A stretch of 64,000 nucleotides of DNA from positions 4,030,001-4,094,000 of the forward strand of contig NC_022247.1 in the NCBI RefSeq assembly GCF_000463015.1. Direction: 5' to 3'. The notes below the pieces were generated by a model. The model was given only the letters and a program-made list of their open reading frames with translations. It was not told the DNA's origin and did not search any database. The position numbers were made by a program, and so were the translations under genes. Of this stretch, positions 46,992 to 58,800 are shown piece after piece. The stretch is from Variovorax paradoxus B4. Lineage in GTDB: Bacteria; Pseudomonadota; Gammaproteobacteria; Burkholderiales; Burkholderiaceae_C. Numbering within the stretch: the stretch's first letter is position 1; every line of letters begins with the position of its first letter.

Positions 46992-48022
46992 CCCTCACCT
47001 CCTACGCCGACGGCACGCCGCACGACATCACCCTGGACGGCGAGATGCTCGCCGTGCGCAGCCGCCAGGGCGGCAGCCGGTCACTCTGGAAGCTCGCAGC
47101 CGGCGGGGCCGATGCCGCGCTCCAATGGGTCGACGGCAGTGCAGCCTCCACCCCTCACCTGCTCGCGGCGCTGGAAGCCGCCTTCGAGCACCGCCCCGCA
47201 CACAAGAGCCTCGCGGTGGCGGCGCCCGCACTGGCCGAGGAGCTGACCCACACCGGCGTCCTGCTGGCGTCGCCTGACGGCGGCGTGCGCGCCTTTCGCG
47301 ACATGCTCTGGCAGCAGCCGCGCCTGTGGCTTCCCACCGTGCATGCCCCGATGGCGCAGCGCCATGCGCTCACCAACGGCAAGGTGCATCCGCTGCGCAC
47401 GCCCAAGCCGCGCGGCGTGCTCTACCAGCGCTTCATTCCGTGGCTCGGCAAGACCTTCTCGTTTCGCAGCATCGACTTCGAGCGTGACCTGGGCATCTTC
47501 AACCGCTGGATGAACGACCCCGACGTGGCCGAGATCTGGGACGAGGAAGGCGACCTGGACAAGCACCGCGCCTACCTCTCGGGCATCGACTGCGACCCGC
47601 ACATGTACTCGATGATCGCGAGCTTCGACGGCGAGCCCTTTGCCTACTTCGAGATGTACTGGGCCAAGGAAAGCCGCATCGCGCCCTTCTACGACGTGCA
47701 GGACTACGACCGCGGCTGGCACGTGCTGGTCGGCGAGCCGTCGTTTCGCGGCAAGGCCTGTGCCACCGCATGGCTCACCTCCATCTCGCACTACATCTTC
47801 CTGTGCGACCCGCGCACCCAGCGCGCCGTGGGCGAGCCGCGCATCGACCACGTGCAGCAGATCCGCAACCTCGACAAGTCGGGCTACGCCAAGGTGAAGG
47901 AGTTCGACCTGCCGCACAAGCGCGCACAGCTCGTGATGATGCTGCGCGAACGCTACTTCATCGACAGCCTCTGGCTGCCGCGCGGCGATGCACCGGCAGC
48001 CACTCACGCCAAACCCGTTTAA
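46988..48022 (+). CDS. Siderophore N-acyltransferase, IucB/AlcB type
   Basis: A 344-residue protein. The C-terminal half is a GNAT domain of the IucB/RhbD group (FNRWMNDPDVAEIWDEEGDLDKHRAYL, GWHVLVGEPSFRGKACATAWL). These enzymes acylate an N-hydroxylated diamine with acetyl- or longer acyl-CoA to form a hydroxamate. The N-terminal 130 residues are poorly conserved, as in IucB relatives. Coupled to the formyltransferase gene, it suggests a second, acylated hydroxamate residue. Confidence 0.85.
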   Translation: MTLTSYADGTPHDITLDGEMLAVRSRQGGSRSLWKLAAGGADAALQWVDGSAASTPHLLAALEAAFEHRPAHKSLAVAAPALAEELTHTGVLLASPDGGVRAFRDMLWQQPRLWLPTVHAPMAQRHALTNGKVHPLRTPKPRGVLYQRFIPWLGKTFSFRSIDFERDLGIFNRWMNDPDVAEIWDEEGDLDKHRAYLSGIDCDPHMYSMIASFDGEPFAYFEMYWAKESRIAPFYDVQDYDRGWHVLVGEPSFRGKACATAWLTSISHYIFLCDPRTQRAVGEPRIDHVQQIRNLDKSGYAKVKEFDLPHKRAQLVMMLRERYFIDSLWLPRGDAPAATHAKPV

Positions 48023-48064
48023 CCCGCTCACCGCTCAACCGCTTCGCAGCAAAAGGAATCCGCC

Positions 48065-49417
48065 ATGGTCATTCACGACGTCATCGGCATCGGCTTCGGC
48101 CCCTCGAACATCGCGCTGGCGATCGCACTCGACGAGAGGCGGCGCGACGGGCGCCGGCTCGACGCGATGTTCATCGAGAAACAGCCCGCCTTCGCCTGGC
48201 ACAAGGACATGATGCTGGAGCATGCGCACATGCAGATCTCCTTCCTGAAGGACCTGGCCACGCTGCGCAACCCGACCAGCCGCTTCACCTTCATCAACTA
48301 CCTGCACGAGAAAAAGCGCCTGCAGGACTTCATCAACCTGAAGACCTTCTTCCCGAGCCGCCACGAGTTCAACGACTACCTGGCCTGGGCCGCTGCGCAG
48401 TTCGAGGATGCCTGCGTCTACGGCGAGGAAGTGTTCGAGGTGCTGCCCGAGCGCGAGGCCCACGGCGACGCCGTGACGCTGCTGCGCGTGCGCTCGCGCG
48501 ACCGCACGGGCCACGTGAGCGAGCGCCTCGCACGCAACCTCGTGGTGAGCATCGGCGGCATGCCCAACATTCCGGACTGCTTCCGGGCCCTGCGCAGCGA
48601 CCCGCGCGTGTTCCATTCGAGCACCTACCTGCAGGGCATCGCCGCGCAGGACGGCGCGCAAAAAATCGCGATCGTCGGCGCCGGCCAGAGCGCCGCGGAA
48701 ATCTTCATGGACCTGCAGGGCCGCCCCCATGTCCCGCAGGTCGACCTCGTCATGCGCGCCCGCTCCATCCGCCCTTCGGACGACAGCCCCTTCGTGAACG
48801 AGGTGTTCAACGCCGAGTTCACCGACTACATGTACAGCCGGCCCGACGACGAGCGCGCCGCCCTGCTCGAGGAGTTCGGCCACACCAACTACGCGGTGGC
48901 CGACCTGGAGCTGATCCAGCAGATCTTCAAGATGTTCTACCAGCAGAAGGTGCGCGGCGAAAACCGCATGCGCTTCCTGCGCCGGCACGACATCCACGCC
49001 GCCCACGCCACCGCCGAGGGCATCCACCTGACCATGTGCGACCGGAACACCGGCCGCGAAAGCACCTCGCGCTACGACGCCGTGGTGCTGGCCACCGGCT
49101 ACGCACGCGAGCAGCACAAGGACCTGCTGACTCCCCTCGCACCGTACCTGGGCGGCTTCTCGGTGGACCGCCACTACCGCGTGCGCAGCACCGGGGACTT
49201 CCGCCCCGCCATCTTCCTGCAGGGCGCCTGCGAGTCCTCGCACGGCCTGAGCGACACGCTGCTGTCGGTGACCTCGGTGCGCACGGGGGAGATCGGCAGC
49301 GCGTTGCTGAAGGCCATTCCGGCGATGCCAGGTACAGCAGGTGCAGCCAGCGCCGCCATCGCCGGCCGAAGCGAGCGCCAGGCCGTCCGCATCCAGGCAG
49401 CCGCCGAGGCACGGTGA
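48065..49417 (+). CDS. pvdA: L-ornithine N5-monooxygenase, PvdA-like
   Basis: A 450-residue FAD and NADPH-dependent hydroxylase that makes N5-hydroxyornithine. The FAD site is DVIGIGFGPSNIALAIAL, the substrate part is MQISFLKDLATLRNPTS, the NADPH motif is IVGAGQSAAEIF, and ATGY marks the C-terminal FAD region (VVLATGYAREQH). Lysine is a possible alternative substrate. It follows the acyltransferase gene by 42 bp. Confidence 0.92.
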   Translation: MVIHDVIGIGFGPSNIALAIALDERRRDGRRLDAMFIEKQPAFAWHKDMMLEHAHMQISFLKDLATLRNPTSRFTFINYLHEKKRLQDFINLKTFFPSRHEFNDYLAWAAAQFEDACVYGEEVFEVLPEREAHGDAVTLLRVRSRDRTGHVSERLARNLVVSIGGMPNIPDCFRALRSDPRVFHSSTYLQGIAAQDGAQKIAIVGAGQSAAEIFMDLQGRPHVPQVDLVMRARSIRPSDDSPFVNEVFNAEFTDYMYSRPDDERAALLEEFGHTNYAVADLELIQQIFKMFYQQKVRGENRMRFLRRHDIHAAHATAEGIHLTMCDRNTGRESTSRYDAVVLATGYAREQHKDLLTPLAPYLGGFSVDRHYRVRSTGDFRPAIFLQGACESSHGLSDTLLSVTSVRTGEIGSALLKAIPAMPGTAGAASAAIAGRSERQAVRIQAAAEAR

Positions 49418-49579
49418 CGCGGGCGGGCGGGTACCTGCTGAAGCATTTGGTACAGGGTGTCTCTCTTTTTGTAGTTCAAACGTCTCATGTACGGAAGCGC
49501 CAGAACTGCGGGATACGGCAGGCCTTGCGCTGAAACCCGAACACGTCGTTTTTTCACTGCTCCTGGAGTACCTCAACCT

Positions 49580-51748
49580 ATGCGTCCCCTGCCCCGACCC
49601 CGCCTGCTGAGCGCCGCGCTTGCCTCGGCCTTCGGAACCGCCTGCACCCTCTGGGCGGCCCCCGTCTTCTCGCAAGACAGCAACCTGCCGGCGGTGACCG
49701 TCACGGCCGATACGGAAGCGTCGGCCAAGGGCCATGTGAACGGCTACGTGGCCAAGCGCAGTGCCACCGGCAGCAAGACCGACACCCCGATCCTGGAAAC
49801 CCCCCAGTCGATCTCGGTGGTCACGGCCGACCGCGTGGCCGCCATCGGCGCCACCACCGTGAAGGACGCGCTGGGCTACACCCCCGGCGTGAGCACCACC
49901 GTCTTCGGCGCCGACTCGCGCTACGACTGGATCTCGATCCGCGGCTTCGACGGCTACGCGCCGGGCTTCTACCTGGACGGCATGCCCCTGCGCAACAACG
50001 GCAACTGGGGCGTCTGGCAGATCGAGCCCTACGGCATGGAGCGCATCGAAGTGCTGCGCGGCCCGGCCTCGGTGCTCTACGGCCAGGCCAGCCCCGGCGG
50101 CGTGGTCAACGTCGTGAGCAAGCGCCCCACCACCGAGCCGCTGCGCGAAGTGCAGCTGCAACTGGGCAGCAACAACCGCACCCAGATCGCCGCCGACTTC
50201 TCCGGCCCCATCGATGCCGAAGGCAAGCTCAGCTACCGCCTCACGGCCGTGGGCCGCGACAGCAAGCTGCCGGCCGGCAACATGGACGACGACCGCTTCT
50301 ACATCGCGCCCTCGCTCACCTGGCGCCCCTCCGCGGACACCACGCTCACGCTGCTGTCGCACTTCAACCGCGTGCGCGGCGGCGTGTACACGCGCGGGCG
50401 TCCGGCGGTCGGCTCGCTGGTTCCCACGCGTTTCGGCAACTACATTCCCGACTCGCTCCTGGTGGGCGACCCCAACTTCAATCACTTCGACGTGGACCAG
50501 TGGATGGTCGGCTACGAGTTCGAGCACCGCTTCAACGACACCTTCACCGCGCGCCAGAACCTGCGCTACGGCCGGCTGGACGTCGACTACGGCGCCGTGC
50601 AGGGCCGCGCGATCGTGCCGCTCAACGGCAACGCCGCCGATCCGCGCAACTACCAGATGCTGCGCCGGAGCATCTCGGGCAGCCGCGAGAGCGTCTCGAC
50701 CTTCACACTGGACAACCAGCTCGAAGGCAACTTCGTCTCGGGCGACTGGAAACACAAGGTGCTGATCGGCCTGGACCACCAGCGCACCGGCATCGAGCAG
50801 GCCAGCTACAGCGGCGGCAGCGCGCCGAGCATCAACATCTACGCGCCCGTGTACGGCGGTCCGTTCATCGTGCCCGCGCCCTATGTGGACGCCAACACCC
50901 GCCTGACGCAGACCGGCCTGTACATCCAGGACCAGATCAAGTGGGGCGAGCGCTGGAGCCTCACGCTCGGCGGCCGCTACGACAGCGCCTCCACGATCAT
51001 CCACAGCAACCTGGACGGCACCCGCAGCGACATCCCCGAGCACAAGTTCACCAAGCGCGGCGGCCTGGTCTACACCTTCCCGAGCGGCTGGGCGCCCTAC
51101 CTGAGCTACTCCGAATCGTTCTCGCCCTCGGCGCGCCTGAACCCGGACACCAAGAGCCCGTTCAAGCCCGAGACCGGCCGCCAGTACGAAGCCGGCGTGC
51201 GCTACCAGCCCGTGGGCACCAGCGACAGCTACAGCGCCGCCATCTTCGACCTGCGCCGCCAGAACTACATCACTGCCGACGCCAACTACCAGCCGCGCCA
51301 GACCGGCGAGGTGCTGGTACGCGGCCTGGAGCTCGAAGCGGCCTTCCAGCCCGTCAAGCGCATGAACGTGACGGTGTCCTACGCCTACACGCCCAAGGCC
51401 GAGATCACGGCCAGCAGCACGCCGAGCGAGATCGGAACGCCGCTGCTCGCGGTGTCCAAGCACCGCGCCGCGCTCTGGGCGGACTACCGCTTCGACAACG
51501 GCATCAAGGTCGGCCTGGGCGCGCGCTTCAACGGTTCGAACCACGGCGACCTGAACAAGGCGCCGGCGAAGGTGCCTTCGTACACCTTGTTCGACGCGAT
51601 GATCGGCTACGACATCGACCGCTGGAGCCTTGCGCTGAACGTGCGCAACCTGACCGACAAGACCTACTTCGCGAACTGCGACCAGTACGGCAACTGCTAC
51701 TACGGCGACCAGCGCAAGGTCACGGCCACGGCCACCTACCGCTGGTAG
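49580..51748 (+). CDS. TonB-dependent siderophore receptor without STN domain
   Basis: A 722-residue outer-membrane receptor. After the signal peptide (cleavage near VFSQ) the TonB box LPAVTVTA comes within about 15 residues, then the plug starting ETPQSISVVTADRVAAIG with GYTPGV and LRGPASVLYGQASPGGVVN, and a barrel ending ATYRW. This is the FhuE/FoxA hydroxamate type. It lacks the N-terminal signalling domain used by FpvA-type receptors to control an anti-sigma. ATG 49580 has GGAG 11 bases before it; a longer frame starts at 49487. Confidence 0.9.
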   Translation: MRPLPRPRLLSAALASAFGTACTLWAAPVFSQDSNLPAVTVTADTEASAKGHVNGYVAKRSATGSKTDTPILETPQSISVVTADRVAAIGATTVKDALGYTPGVSTTVFGADSRYDWISIRGFDGYAPGFYLDGMPLRNNGNWGVWQIEPYGMERIEVLRGPASVLYGQASPGGVVNVVSKRPTTEPLREVQLQLGSNNRTQIAADFSGPIDAEGKLSYRLTAVGRDSKLPAGNMDDDRFYIAPSLTWRPSADTTLTLLSHFNRVRGGVYTRGRPAVGSLVPTRFGNYIPDSLLVGDPNFNHFDVDQWMVGYEFEHRFNDTFTARQNLRYGRLDVDYGAVQGRAIVPLNGNAADPRNYQMLRRSISGSRESVSTFTLDNQLEGNFVSGDWKHKVLIGLDHQRTGIEQASYSGGSAPSINIYAPVYGGPFIVPAPYVDANTRLTQTGLYIQDQIKWGERWSLTLGGRYDSASTIIHSNLDGTRSDIPEHKFTKRGGLVYTFPSGWAPYLSYSESFSPSARLNPDTKSPFKPETGRQYEAGVRYQPVGTSDSYSAAIFDLRRQNYITADANYQPRQTGEVLVRGLELEAAFQPVKRMNVTVSYAYTPKAEITASSTPSEIGTPLLAVSKHRAALWADYRFDNGIKVGLGARFNGSNHGDLNKAPAKVPSYTLFDAMIGYDIDRWSLALNVRNLTDKTYFANCDQYGNCYYGDQRKVTATATYRW

Positions 51749-51772
51749 GCTGCGCGGCAGGCCCCCAAAGGC

Positions 51773-51808
51773 AAAAGGGGACGCAGCTGGCGCTGCGCCC
51801 CCTTTTTT
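51773..51808. terminator. Bidirectional Rho-independent terminator between receptor and NRPS
   Basis: A long hairpin: AAAAGGGG pairs with CCCCTTTT around an inner stem CGCAGC/GCTGCG and a short loop, with A-run and T-run on the two sides. It lies 25 bp after the receptor stop and 18 bp before the NRPS stop and should end both convergent transcripts. Confidence 0.85.
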
Positions 51809-51825
51809 GCGTGGCCCCTTCCGGC

Positions 51826-54800
51826 TCAGGCTGGTTGCGCGGCCAGGCCTGCCTGCGGAGCCCCATGCGCCGCGTCAGCCTCGCGCAGCAGCTCCTTCAG
51901 CGAAGCGCACAGCGCGGGGTGGCGAACGATGTCCAGATGATCGGCCTGCGGTAGCATTTCGGCCGAGACCACCGGCGCGTGGTCGGCCCAGCTGCGCAGC
52001 GTCTCCTCGCGGCGCAGCGAGCTGTCCGCGAGGAACACATGCAGCGGCAGCGGCGAACGCGCATAGGTGTAGCGCGCGGCCTGCACGCGCTTGTCGATCG
52101 TCGTCCACAACAGGTACTCGGCCGCCTCGTCGCCGGTGCCGTCGAGCGGCAGCGGCTGTGCCGGGTTCAGCACCTGATCGGCTACCCAGGCGAACTCCTC
52201 GTCGTCCATGCGGGCGAAGAGCGCCTTCCAGTGCTCGGCCATTTCCGAGCGGCCCAGCCACTGCGCGAGCACCTCGTCGGCCTGGGCGCGCCGGGCCGCA
52301 TCGAGCGGCGCCAAGGCGCGCAGCGGCTCGGTCTCGAACACGTCCAGCATGCCGGTGAACACGATCTCGATGCGTCCCTGCAATTGCCGCGCAAGCTCGA
52401 AGGCCAGGTCGCCGCCCGACGACCAGCCCAGCAGCGCGCAGCGCCCCCCCGTGGCCGTGGCGAGGATGAAGCTCGCGTATTCGGCGGCCAGCGCCTGGAG
52501 ATCGAACCCGCGCCAGCGCTTGCGCGTGTAGACGTGGCTCACGAAGCCGTAGACCACGCGCTCGCCCTGCAGCGCTTGCGCCAACGGCAGGAACTCGCGC
52601 GTGTTCACGATGAGACCCGGCAGGCAGAACAGCGGCACGCCGGTGCCGCTGGCGCTCAGGCAGACGGCATCGTGCGAACCCTCGAACTTCTGCCGCAGCC
52701 GCTCGGCGAGGCTGCCGAGGCTGCTGGCCTGCATCACATCCGGCAGGCTCAGCTGGCCGCCGCCGGGCAGCTGCTTGCGGATGCGCGCCACCAGCTTCAG
52801 GCTCAGGATGGAGTCGCCGCCCAGCGCAAAGAAGTTGTCGCCACGCGCAATGCGGTCCACGCCGAGCACCTGGCTCCAGATGCGAGCCAGCGCCTCCTCG
52901 GTCGGGCCCTGCGGGGCGTCGAAAACGCGCGCGGGCTCGGGCTGCGCCGGGCGCGGCAGCGCCTTGCGATCGATCTTGCCGTTGGCCGTGAGCGGCAGCG
53001 CGTCAAGCAGCACGATGCGCTCGGGCACCATCCACGCCGGCAGGCTGTCCACCAACGCGTGCCTCAGCTGTTCCACGTCGAGCGGCGTGCCCGGCCTGGC
53101 AACCACGTAGGCACGCAGCACCATGCTCTCCTGCGCGCCCTGCTCCGCAACGGCCACGGCATCGGCCACGCCATCGAGCTCGCGGATGCGGCCCGCCACT
53201 TCGCCCGGCTCAACGCGGTAGCCGCGGATCTTCACCTGGTCGTCGGTGCGGCCGAGAAACTCCAGCGTGCCGTCGCTGCGCTGGCGCACGCGGTCGCCCG
53301 CGCGGTAGATGCGCTGCCCGTCGCCGAACGGCGAAGCAACGAAGCGGTCGGCGCAAAGACCGGCGCGCGAAAGATAGCCGCGCGCCACGCCGGCACCGCC
53401 GATGTAGAGCTCGCCCGCCATGCCGGGCTGCACGGGCTGCAATGCGTCGTCGAGCACCCAGGCGTCCATGTTCGCGATGGGCTTGCCCAGAGGCAGGTTG
53501 CCGGCATCGTCAGCCTGCGCTGGCGCGGCATGCGTCAGCATGCCGACCGAGGTTTCGGTCGGCCCGTAGTGGTTGAAGATGCGCAGGTCGGGCCGCAGCG
53601 CGCGAATGGCCTGCAGCGTCGCCGCATCCGTCGCCTCGCCGCCCAGCACGAGTGCGTGCGACGGCAGCACCGCGGCCGCGCGCTGCGCATTCAGCAGGCC
53701 CTTCAGGTGGCTGGGCACGATCTTCAGCACGCCGGCGCGCGTTTTCACCATGCTGCCCGCAAACGCATCGGGATCGAAGGCCGCCTCGCTCGGGACGAGG
53801 TGCAGCGCACCACCCGAGCACAGCGCGCCGAACAGCGAGGTGTGGCCCAGGTCCGCCGCGACGGTGGACACCATCGCGAAGCTCTCGTCCTCGGGCAGCG
53901 CCAGCCGCGCGAGTACGCCCTGCACGTAGTTCGCCAGCGCGCCGTGGTGAACGACCACCCCCTTCGGCCGGCCGGTCGAGCCGGAGGTGTAGATCAGGTA
54001 GGCCGCCTGTGCAGGATGCAGCGCACGCGCGCGATGCAGCATGAAGCCGCCCGGCACGTCGAAGCCCACCCGCATGCACGGCAGCGCGGCCTGCCGCGGC
54101 TTGCCGCCAGACACCAGCACCAGCGCGGCGCCGCAATCGGCCAGCAACTCCTCGATGCGCTGCTGCGGCAGCGCCGGGTCGATGGGCACGTAGACGCCGC
54201 CGGCCTTCAGCACCGACAGCGCCGCCAGCACGAACTCGGGCGTGCGCTCCATGCAGACGGCCACGCGCTGCTCGGCACCGATGCCGCGGCTTTCGAGCTC
54301 GGCGGCCCAGTGGCCGGCAGCGCGCGCCAGTTCGTCGAAGCTGTGCGCGCGGTCGCCGAAGGTGAGCGCCGTCGCGCCGCCGCGCCTTGCGGCCGCCTGG
54401 TCGAACAGCGACAGCACGTTGTCGGTGGGCCAGCATGCGCGTTCGCCGCGCAGGCTCGAATCGCCGGTCAATTGCAGGCTGCTCAACGCGCGCGCTGGAT
54501 CGGCCGCGACCTGCCCGGCCAGGCTGCGCAGCGCATCGGCCAGACGCTCGATGGTCGCGTGGTCGAAGATGTCCGCGGCATACGCAAGAACGAAGGACAG
54601 CGCGCTGCCGGTGTCGATCAGGTCGAAGCTCAGGTCGAAGTGCACTTCGTCCACGCCAATCCCGTGCGCGGCAGCGGCCGGATCCGCGGGCACAGCCCTC
54701 ACCGCCTGCTGCGTCGACTTGATCTGGAACAGCGGATGCAAGCCCGGTGTGCGCTCCAGCGCCAGCGCCTCGACGAGCATGTCCAGCGGCAGGTCCTGGT

Positions 54801-55899
54801 GGCTCTTGGCTTCGAGCACACGCTCGCGCACCTGCGACAGCAGCGCGACGAAGCCGGCCGCGGGGTCCACCTTCATGCGCAGCACCAGCACGTTGGTGAA
54901 GTGGCCCACCAGAGCGGCCAGCTCGGGGCGGTCGCGCGTGGCCGACGGCGAGCCGATGCACACGTCGCGCTCGCCGCAGTAGCGGTAGACCAGAAGGCCG
55001 AGCAGCGCGATCGCCACCATGTACGGCGATGCGGTGTGCTTGCGTGCCAGCTCCTTCAGGCGTTGCGACACATCGGGCGGCAGCGCGAAGCTGATCTGCG
55101 CGCCGCGCGCATCGCGCGCCTTCTGGCGCGGACGGTCCAGCGGCAGCGGCGTGCTTTGCGGCGCACCCCGCAGCTGTTCGCGCCAGTAGGCGGTTTGCCG
55201 CTCGAGCTCGCCGGCTTCGAGCCACTGGCGCTGCCACACGGCGTAGTCGGCGTACTGCAGGGCCGGCGCCGCAGGCCTTGTGCTCCCGGCGGGCGCCGCG
55301 AGCAACGCCTGCAGTTCGGCGACGAGCAGCGCCACCGATTGCCCGTCGGCCGCAATGTGATGCACCGCGAGAAAGAGTTCGGGCGCACCATCGGCAAAGA
55401 GGTTCAGTTCACCGCGAAAGACAGGTCCGCGCTCCAGGTCGAAGGGCCGCGCGCCAAACTCGGTGGCGGCAGCCGCAAGCTCGCGTTCGCTGTCCGCGCG
55501 CGAGCCAGTCCATTCGCGCACCGCCCAGCCGAAGCGATGCCCGGGGTCGATGTGCTGCAGGGGCTGCCCTTCGGCACTGGCCGGGTAGGTGGTGCAGAGC
55601 ACCTCGTGCCGCGCCACCAGCTGGGCCAGGCAGGCCTGCACCTGCTGCGGCGTGCACGACAGGGGCAGCGCCAGCCGCCCCGACAGGTTGTACGCCGGCG
55701 ACTGCGGCGCGCGCTGCCACACCAGCCACAGGGCGCGCTGCGCATAGGCCATCGGCACCGGTGCCGCGGGGTCGCGCGGCACGATGGGCAGCGCGTCGAA
55801 GCCCACGCCGCTCGCGCGCAGCTTCTCGAGAAACACGCGCTGCTTGGCCGCGGGCAACGCAGCGAAGCGGCGCGAGAGCGCGGTCATTTCCAGACTCAT
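51826..55899 (-). CDS. Terminal NRPS module C-A-T-TE, predicted Asp
   Basis: A 1357-residue single-module synthetase. C domain (His motif HHIAADGQ near 181), A domain (core A3 [11 protein letters not shown] near 640), carrier with the phosphopantetheine Ser in [13 protein letters not shown] near 1026, and thioesterase with GWSSGG (Ser near 1161) and HLDIVRHP (His near 1321). By aligning the binding pocket by eye to GrsA I read DLTKVGHVG plus the invariant Lys, close to the published Asp code. It overlaps the preceding NRPS by four bases. The TE would release or cyclise the peptide. No hydroxylase domain is fused. Confidence 0.92.
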   Translation of the reverse strand: MSLEMTALSRRFAALPAAKQRVFLEKLRASGVGFDALPIVPRDPAAPVPMAYAQRALWLVWQRAPQSPAYNLSGRLALPLSCTPQQVQACLAQLVARHEVLCTTYPASAEGQPLQHIDPGHRFGWAVREWTGSRADSERELAAAATEFGARPFDLERGPVFRGELNLFADGAPELFLAVHHIAADGQSVALLVAELQALLAAPAGSTRPAAPALQYADYAVWQRQWLEAGELERQTAYWREQLRGAPQSTPLPLDRPRQKARDARGAQISFALPPDVSQRLKELARKHTASPYMVAIALLGLLVYRYCGERDVCIGSPSATRDRPELAALVGHFTNVLVLRMKVDPAAGFVALLSQVRERVLEAKSHQDLPLDMLVEALALERTPGLHPLFQIKSTQQAVRAVPADPAAAAHGIGVDEVHFDLSFDLIDTGSALSFVLAYAADIFDHATIERLADALRSLAGQVAADPARALSSLQLTGDSSLRGERACWPTDNVLSLFDQAAARRGGATALTFGDRAHSFDELARAAGHWAAELESRGIGAEQRVAVCMERTPEFVLAALSVLKAGGVYVPIDPALPQQRIEELLADCGAALVLVSGGKPRQAALPCMRVGFDVPGGFMLHRARALHPAQAAYLIYTSGSTGRPKGVVVHHGALANYVQGVLARLALPEDESFAMVSTVAADLGHTSLFGALCSGGALHLVPSEAAFDPDAFAGSMVKTRAGVLKIVPSHLKGLLNAQRAAAVLPSHALVLGGEATDAATLQAIRALRPDLRIFNHYGPTETSVGMLTHAAPAQADDAGNLPLGKPIANMDAWVLDDALQPVQPGMAGELYIGGAGVARGYLSRAGLCADRFVASPFGDGQRIYRAGDRVRQRSDGTLEFLGRTDDQVKIRGYRVEPGEVAGRIRELDGVADAVAVAEQGAQESMVLRAYVVARPGTPLDVEQLRHALVDSLPAWMVPERIVLLDALPLTANGKIDRKALPRPAQPEPARVFDAPQGPTEEALARIWSQVLGVDRIARGDNFFALGGDSILSLKLVARIRKQLPGGGQLSLPDVMQASSLGSLAERLRQKFEGSHDAVCLSASGTGVPLFCLPGLIVNTREFLPLAQALQGERVVYGFVSHVYTRKRWRGFDLQALAAEYASFILATATGGRCALLGWSSGGDLAFELARQLQGRIEIVFTGMLDVFETEPLRALAPLDAARRAQADEVLAQWLGRSEMAEHWKALFARMDDEEFAWVADQVLNPAQPLPLDGTGDEAAEYLLWTTIDKRVQAARYTYARSPLPLHVFLADSSLRREETLRSWADHAPVVSAEMLPQADHLDIVRHPALCASLKELLREADAAHGAPQAGLAAQPA

Positions 55900-58800
55900 A
55901 GGTCTTCCATCTCCAGTTCGCCCAGGAGGGCATCGATGCGCTCGACGCCGCGGTCCTGGGAGACCGTGGCGCCGGTCGGCGGTTCAGTAGCCACCGCGGC
56001 CACGGCAGCGGCGAATGCCATCAGCGAAGGTTGCTCGAACACCGTGCGCAGCGGCAGCTCGATGCCGAAGCGCCGCCTGGCGCCCGACACCAGTTGCACC
56101 GCCAGCAGCGAATGGCCGCCGAGTTCGAAGAAGTTGTCGTAGCGCCCGACGCGCTCCACGCCCAGCACCTCGGACCAGATCGCCGCGAGCGCAGTCTCGA
56201 ACTCGTCCTGCGGCTCGGCATAGGCGGTGCCGCTCGCCAGTTCCGGATCGGGCAGCGCCTTGCGGTCGACCTTGCCGTTCGCGTTGAGCGGCACCGCGTC
56301 GAGCCGCACGATGGCCGAGGGCACCATGTAGTCGGGCAGGTGCTGCGAGAGCCGCTCGCGCAGCACCGCGGCGTCCATCTCCCGGCCGGCGCGCGGCGAC
56401 ACATACGCGACGAGCCGCGCACCCGCCGGGCCGTCCCTGGCCAGGACCACCGCTTCGCGCACCTCGGGCTGCGCCTGCAGCTGCGCCTCGATCTCGCCGA
56501 GCTCGATGCGAAAGCCCCGGATCTTCACCTGGTGGTCGATGCGCCCGAGGTAGTCGAGCTGGCCGTCGGCGCGCCAGCGCACGAGGTCGCCGGTGCGGTA
56601 CAGCCGGCTGCCCGCCTCACCGAAAGGCGCGGCGATGAAGCGCTCCGAACTCAGGCCGGCGCGGTTGAGATAGCCGCGCGCCAGGCCGGCGCCGGACACG
56701 TGCAACTCGCCCGGCACGCCCACGGGCAGCGGGTTGAGGTCGCTGTCCAGCACCCACAGGCCGAGGTCCGGGATGCACACGCCCACGGGACTGCGCTTCT
56801 CGTCGAGATCGGCCCGCACGATGGGCCGGTAGGTGACGTGCACCGTCGTCTCGGTGATGCCGTACATGTTGACCAGCTGCGGCTGCGCATCGCCGAAGCG
56901 ATCGATCCAGGGCCGCAGGCTCTCGGGCTCCAGCGCCTCGCCGCCGAAGATCACGCAACGCAGCGCGAGGCGTTCGCCGTCGTCCAGCGCCGGGCTGTGG
57001 ATCAACTGGCGGAAGGCCGATGGCGTCTGGTTCAGCACGGTCACGCGCTGCGCGCGCAACAGCGCCACGAAGTCGTCCGGCGAGCGGCTCACCCAGTACG
57101 GCACGATCACCAGCTTGCCGCCGGTGCACAGCGCACCGAAGATTTCCCACACCGAGAAGTCGAAGGCGCAGGAATGGAAATTCGTCCACACGTCCTGCGC
57201 GCCGAAGCGGAACCAGCCGTCGGTGGCGTCCAGCAGGCGCGCCACGTTGCGGTGCGTGAGCTGCGTGCCCTTGGGGCGGCCGGTCGAGCCCGAGGTGTAG
57301 ATCACGTACACGAGGTGGTCGACGTGCACCGCCACGTCGGGTGCGTGCGCCGGCTCACCGCGCAGGTCGAGCGTGTCGAGCTCCAGCACCTGCAGGGCAT
57401 CGTCCACCGGGAGCTTCGCCCTCACATGGCTCTGCGTGAGCAGCAAGCGGATCGCGCCGTCCTCGATCATGTAGGCCAGCCGGTCGGCGGGGTACTCGGG
57501 GTCCAGCGGCACATAGGCGCCGCCGGCCTTCAGGATGGCGAGCAGGCCCACCACCATGTCGATGGAGCGCTCGACCGCGATGCCGACCTTCACCTCGGGC
57601 TTCACGCCGAGCGCGACCAGCCGGTGCGCCAGGCGATTCGCACGGGCATCGAGCTCGCCGTAGCCGAGCGTCTCGTCGCCGAGCGCGAGCGCGATGGCCC
57701 GCGGGTTCGCCTTGGCCTGGCGCTCGATCCAGCGGTGCACGGGCTCGGCATCGTCGTATGTATTGCGTAAGGCTTCGCCCGGCGGCGGCAGCTTGTCCGC
57801 GAGCCCCACATCCCCCAGCCGCGCATTCGGAGCGTGGGCCAGCAGGCCGAGCAGCCTGTCCATGTGCGCGGCCAATGCATGCACCACTGGTTCGTCGAAC
57901 TGGACGCGCGCGTGGCTGTAGCTCAGCACCAGCGTGTCGCCCTGGTGCACGGAAAGGGTCAGCGGATAGTTCGTTTCCTCGCGGTTGCGCACCTCGCCGA
58001 AGCGCAGGCCGCCGGGCGCCTGCTGCTTCAGTGCCTGGTCGAGCGGATAGTTCTCGAACACCACCAGGCTGTCGAACAGGTCCTGCCCGCCCTGCCCGGC
58101 CCAGCGCTGCACTTCGTAGAGCGGCGTGTGCTCGTGGTCCTGCGCCACGAGGTTGCGCGCCTGCAGCACCCGCAGCCAGTCGCCCACGCGCTGGTCCGGC
58201 TGCAGCGTGGCGATCACCGGCAGCGTGTTGATGAACAGGCCCAGCATCTGCTGCGCGCCGGGAAGATCCACCGGCCGGCCCGCCACGGTGGCGCCGAAGC
58301 TCACGCTGCGCTGCCCGGTATGGCGTGCCAGCAGCAGCGCCCATGCGGCCTGCACCAGCGTGTTGAGGGTCACGCGTTCGCGCCGGGCCGCTTCGAGCAG
58401 CGCGCGCGTGCGCGGCGCGTCGATCTCGTGGCGGTGCATGCCGTGCCCGCGATGTTCGACCGCGGGCTTGGGCAAGGTGTTGGCCAGCCAGGTGGGGCCG
58501 TCGAGGCGGGCGAGTTCCTGGCGCCAGTGGCGCTCGTCGGCATCGCCGTTGCGCCCTTGCAGCCACGCGATGTAGTCGGCATAGCGCCCGCCAGGGGCTG
58601 CGGGTGCTTCGCCCGCGTAGTGCCGCAGCACCTCGCCCATGAGCTGCGACGTGCTCCAGCCGTCGAGCAGCAGGTGGTGCATGGTCCAGACGAAGTGGTA
58701 CCGATCATCGCGAACGCGCACCAGCACGAGCCGCATCAGCGGCGGCCGCGCGAGGTCGAAGCCCTGTGCGAGTTGTTCGCCGGCCAGCCTGTCCAGGGCC

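Noticed and set aside
46988..47380. Possible separate small gene in the first 130 codons of the acyltransferase
   Set aside because: The frame is continuous and IucB-type enzymes often carry a weakly conserved N-terminal half; no internal start with a ribosome site stands out.
49430..49579. Fur box or sigma promoter before the TonB receptor
   Set aside because: The leader has an AT-rich patch and a GGTAC direct repeat, but nothing close to a Fur site. A promoter cannot be placed by eye.
51979..56142. A 1387-codon open frame on the + strand through the terminal NRPS gene
   Set aside because: It is antisense to a complete C-A-T-TE synthetase with all catalytic motifs. High GC at third positions removes stops from the opposite strand, and the frame shows no domain.
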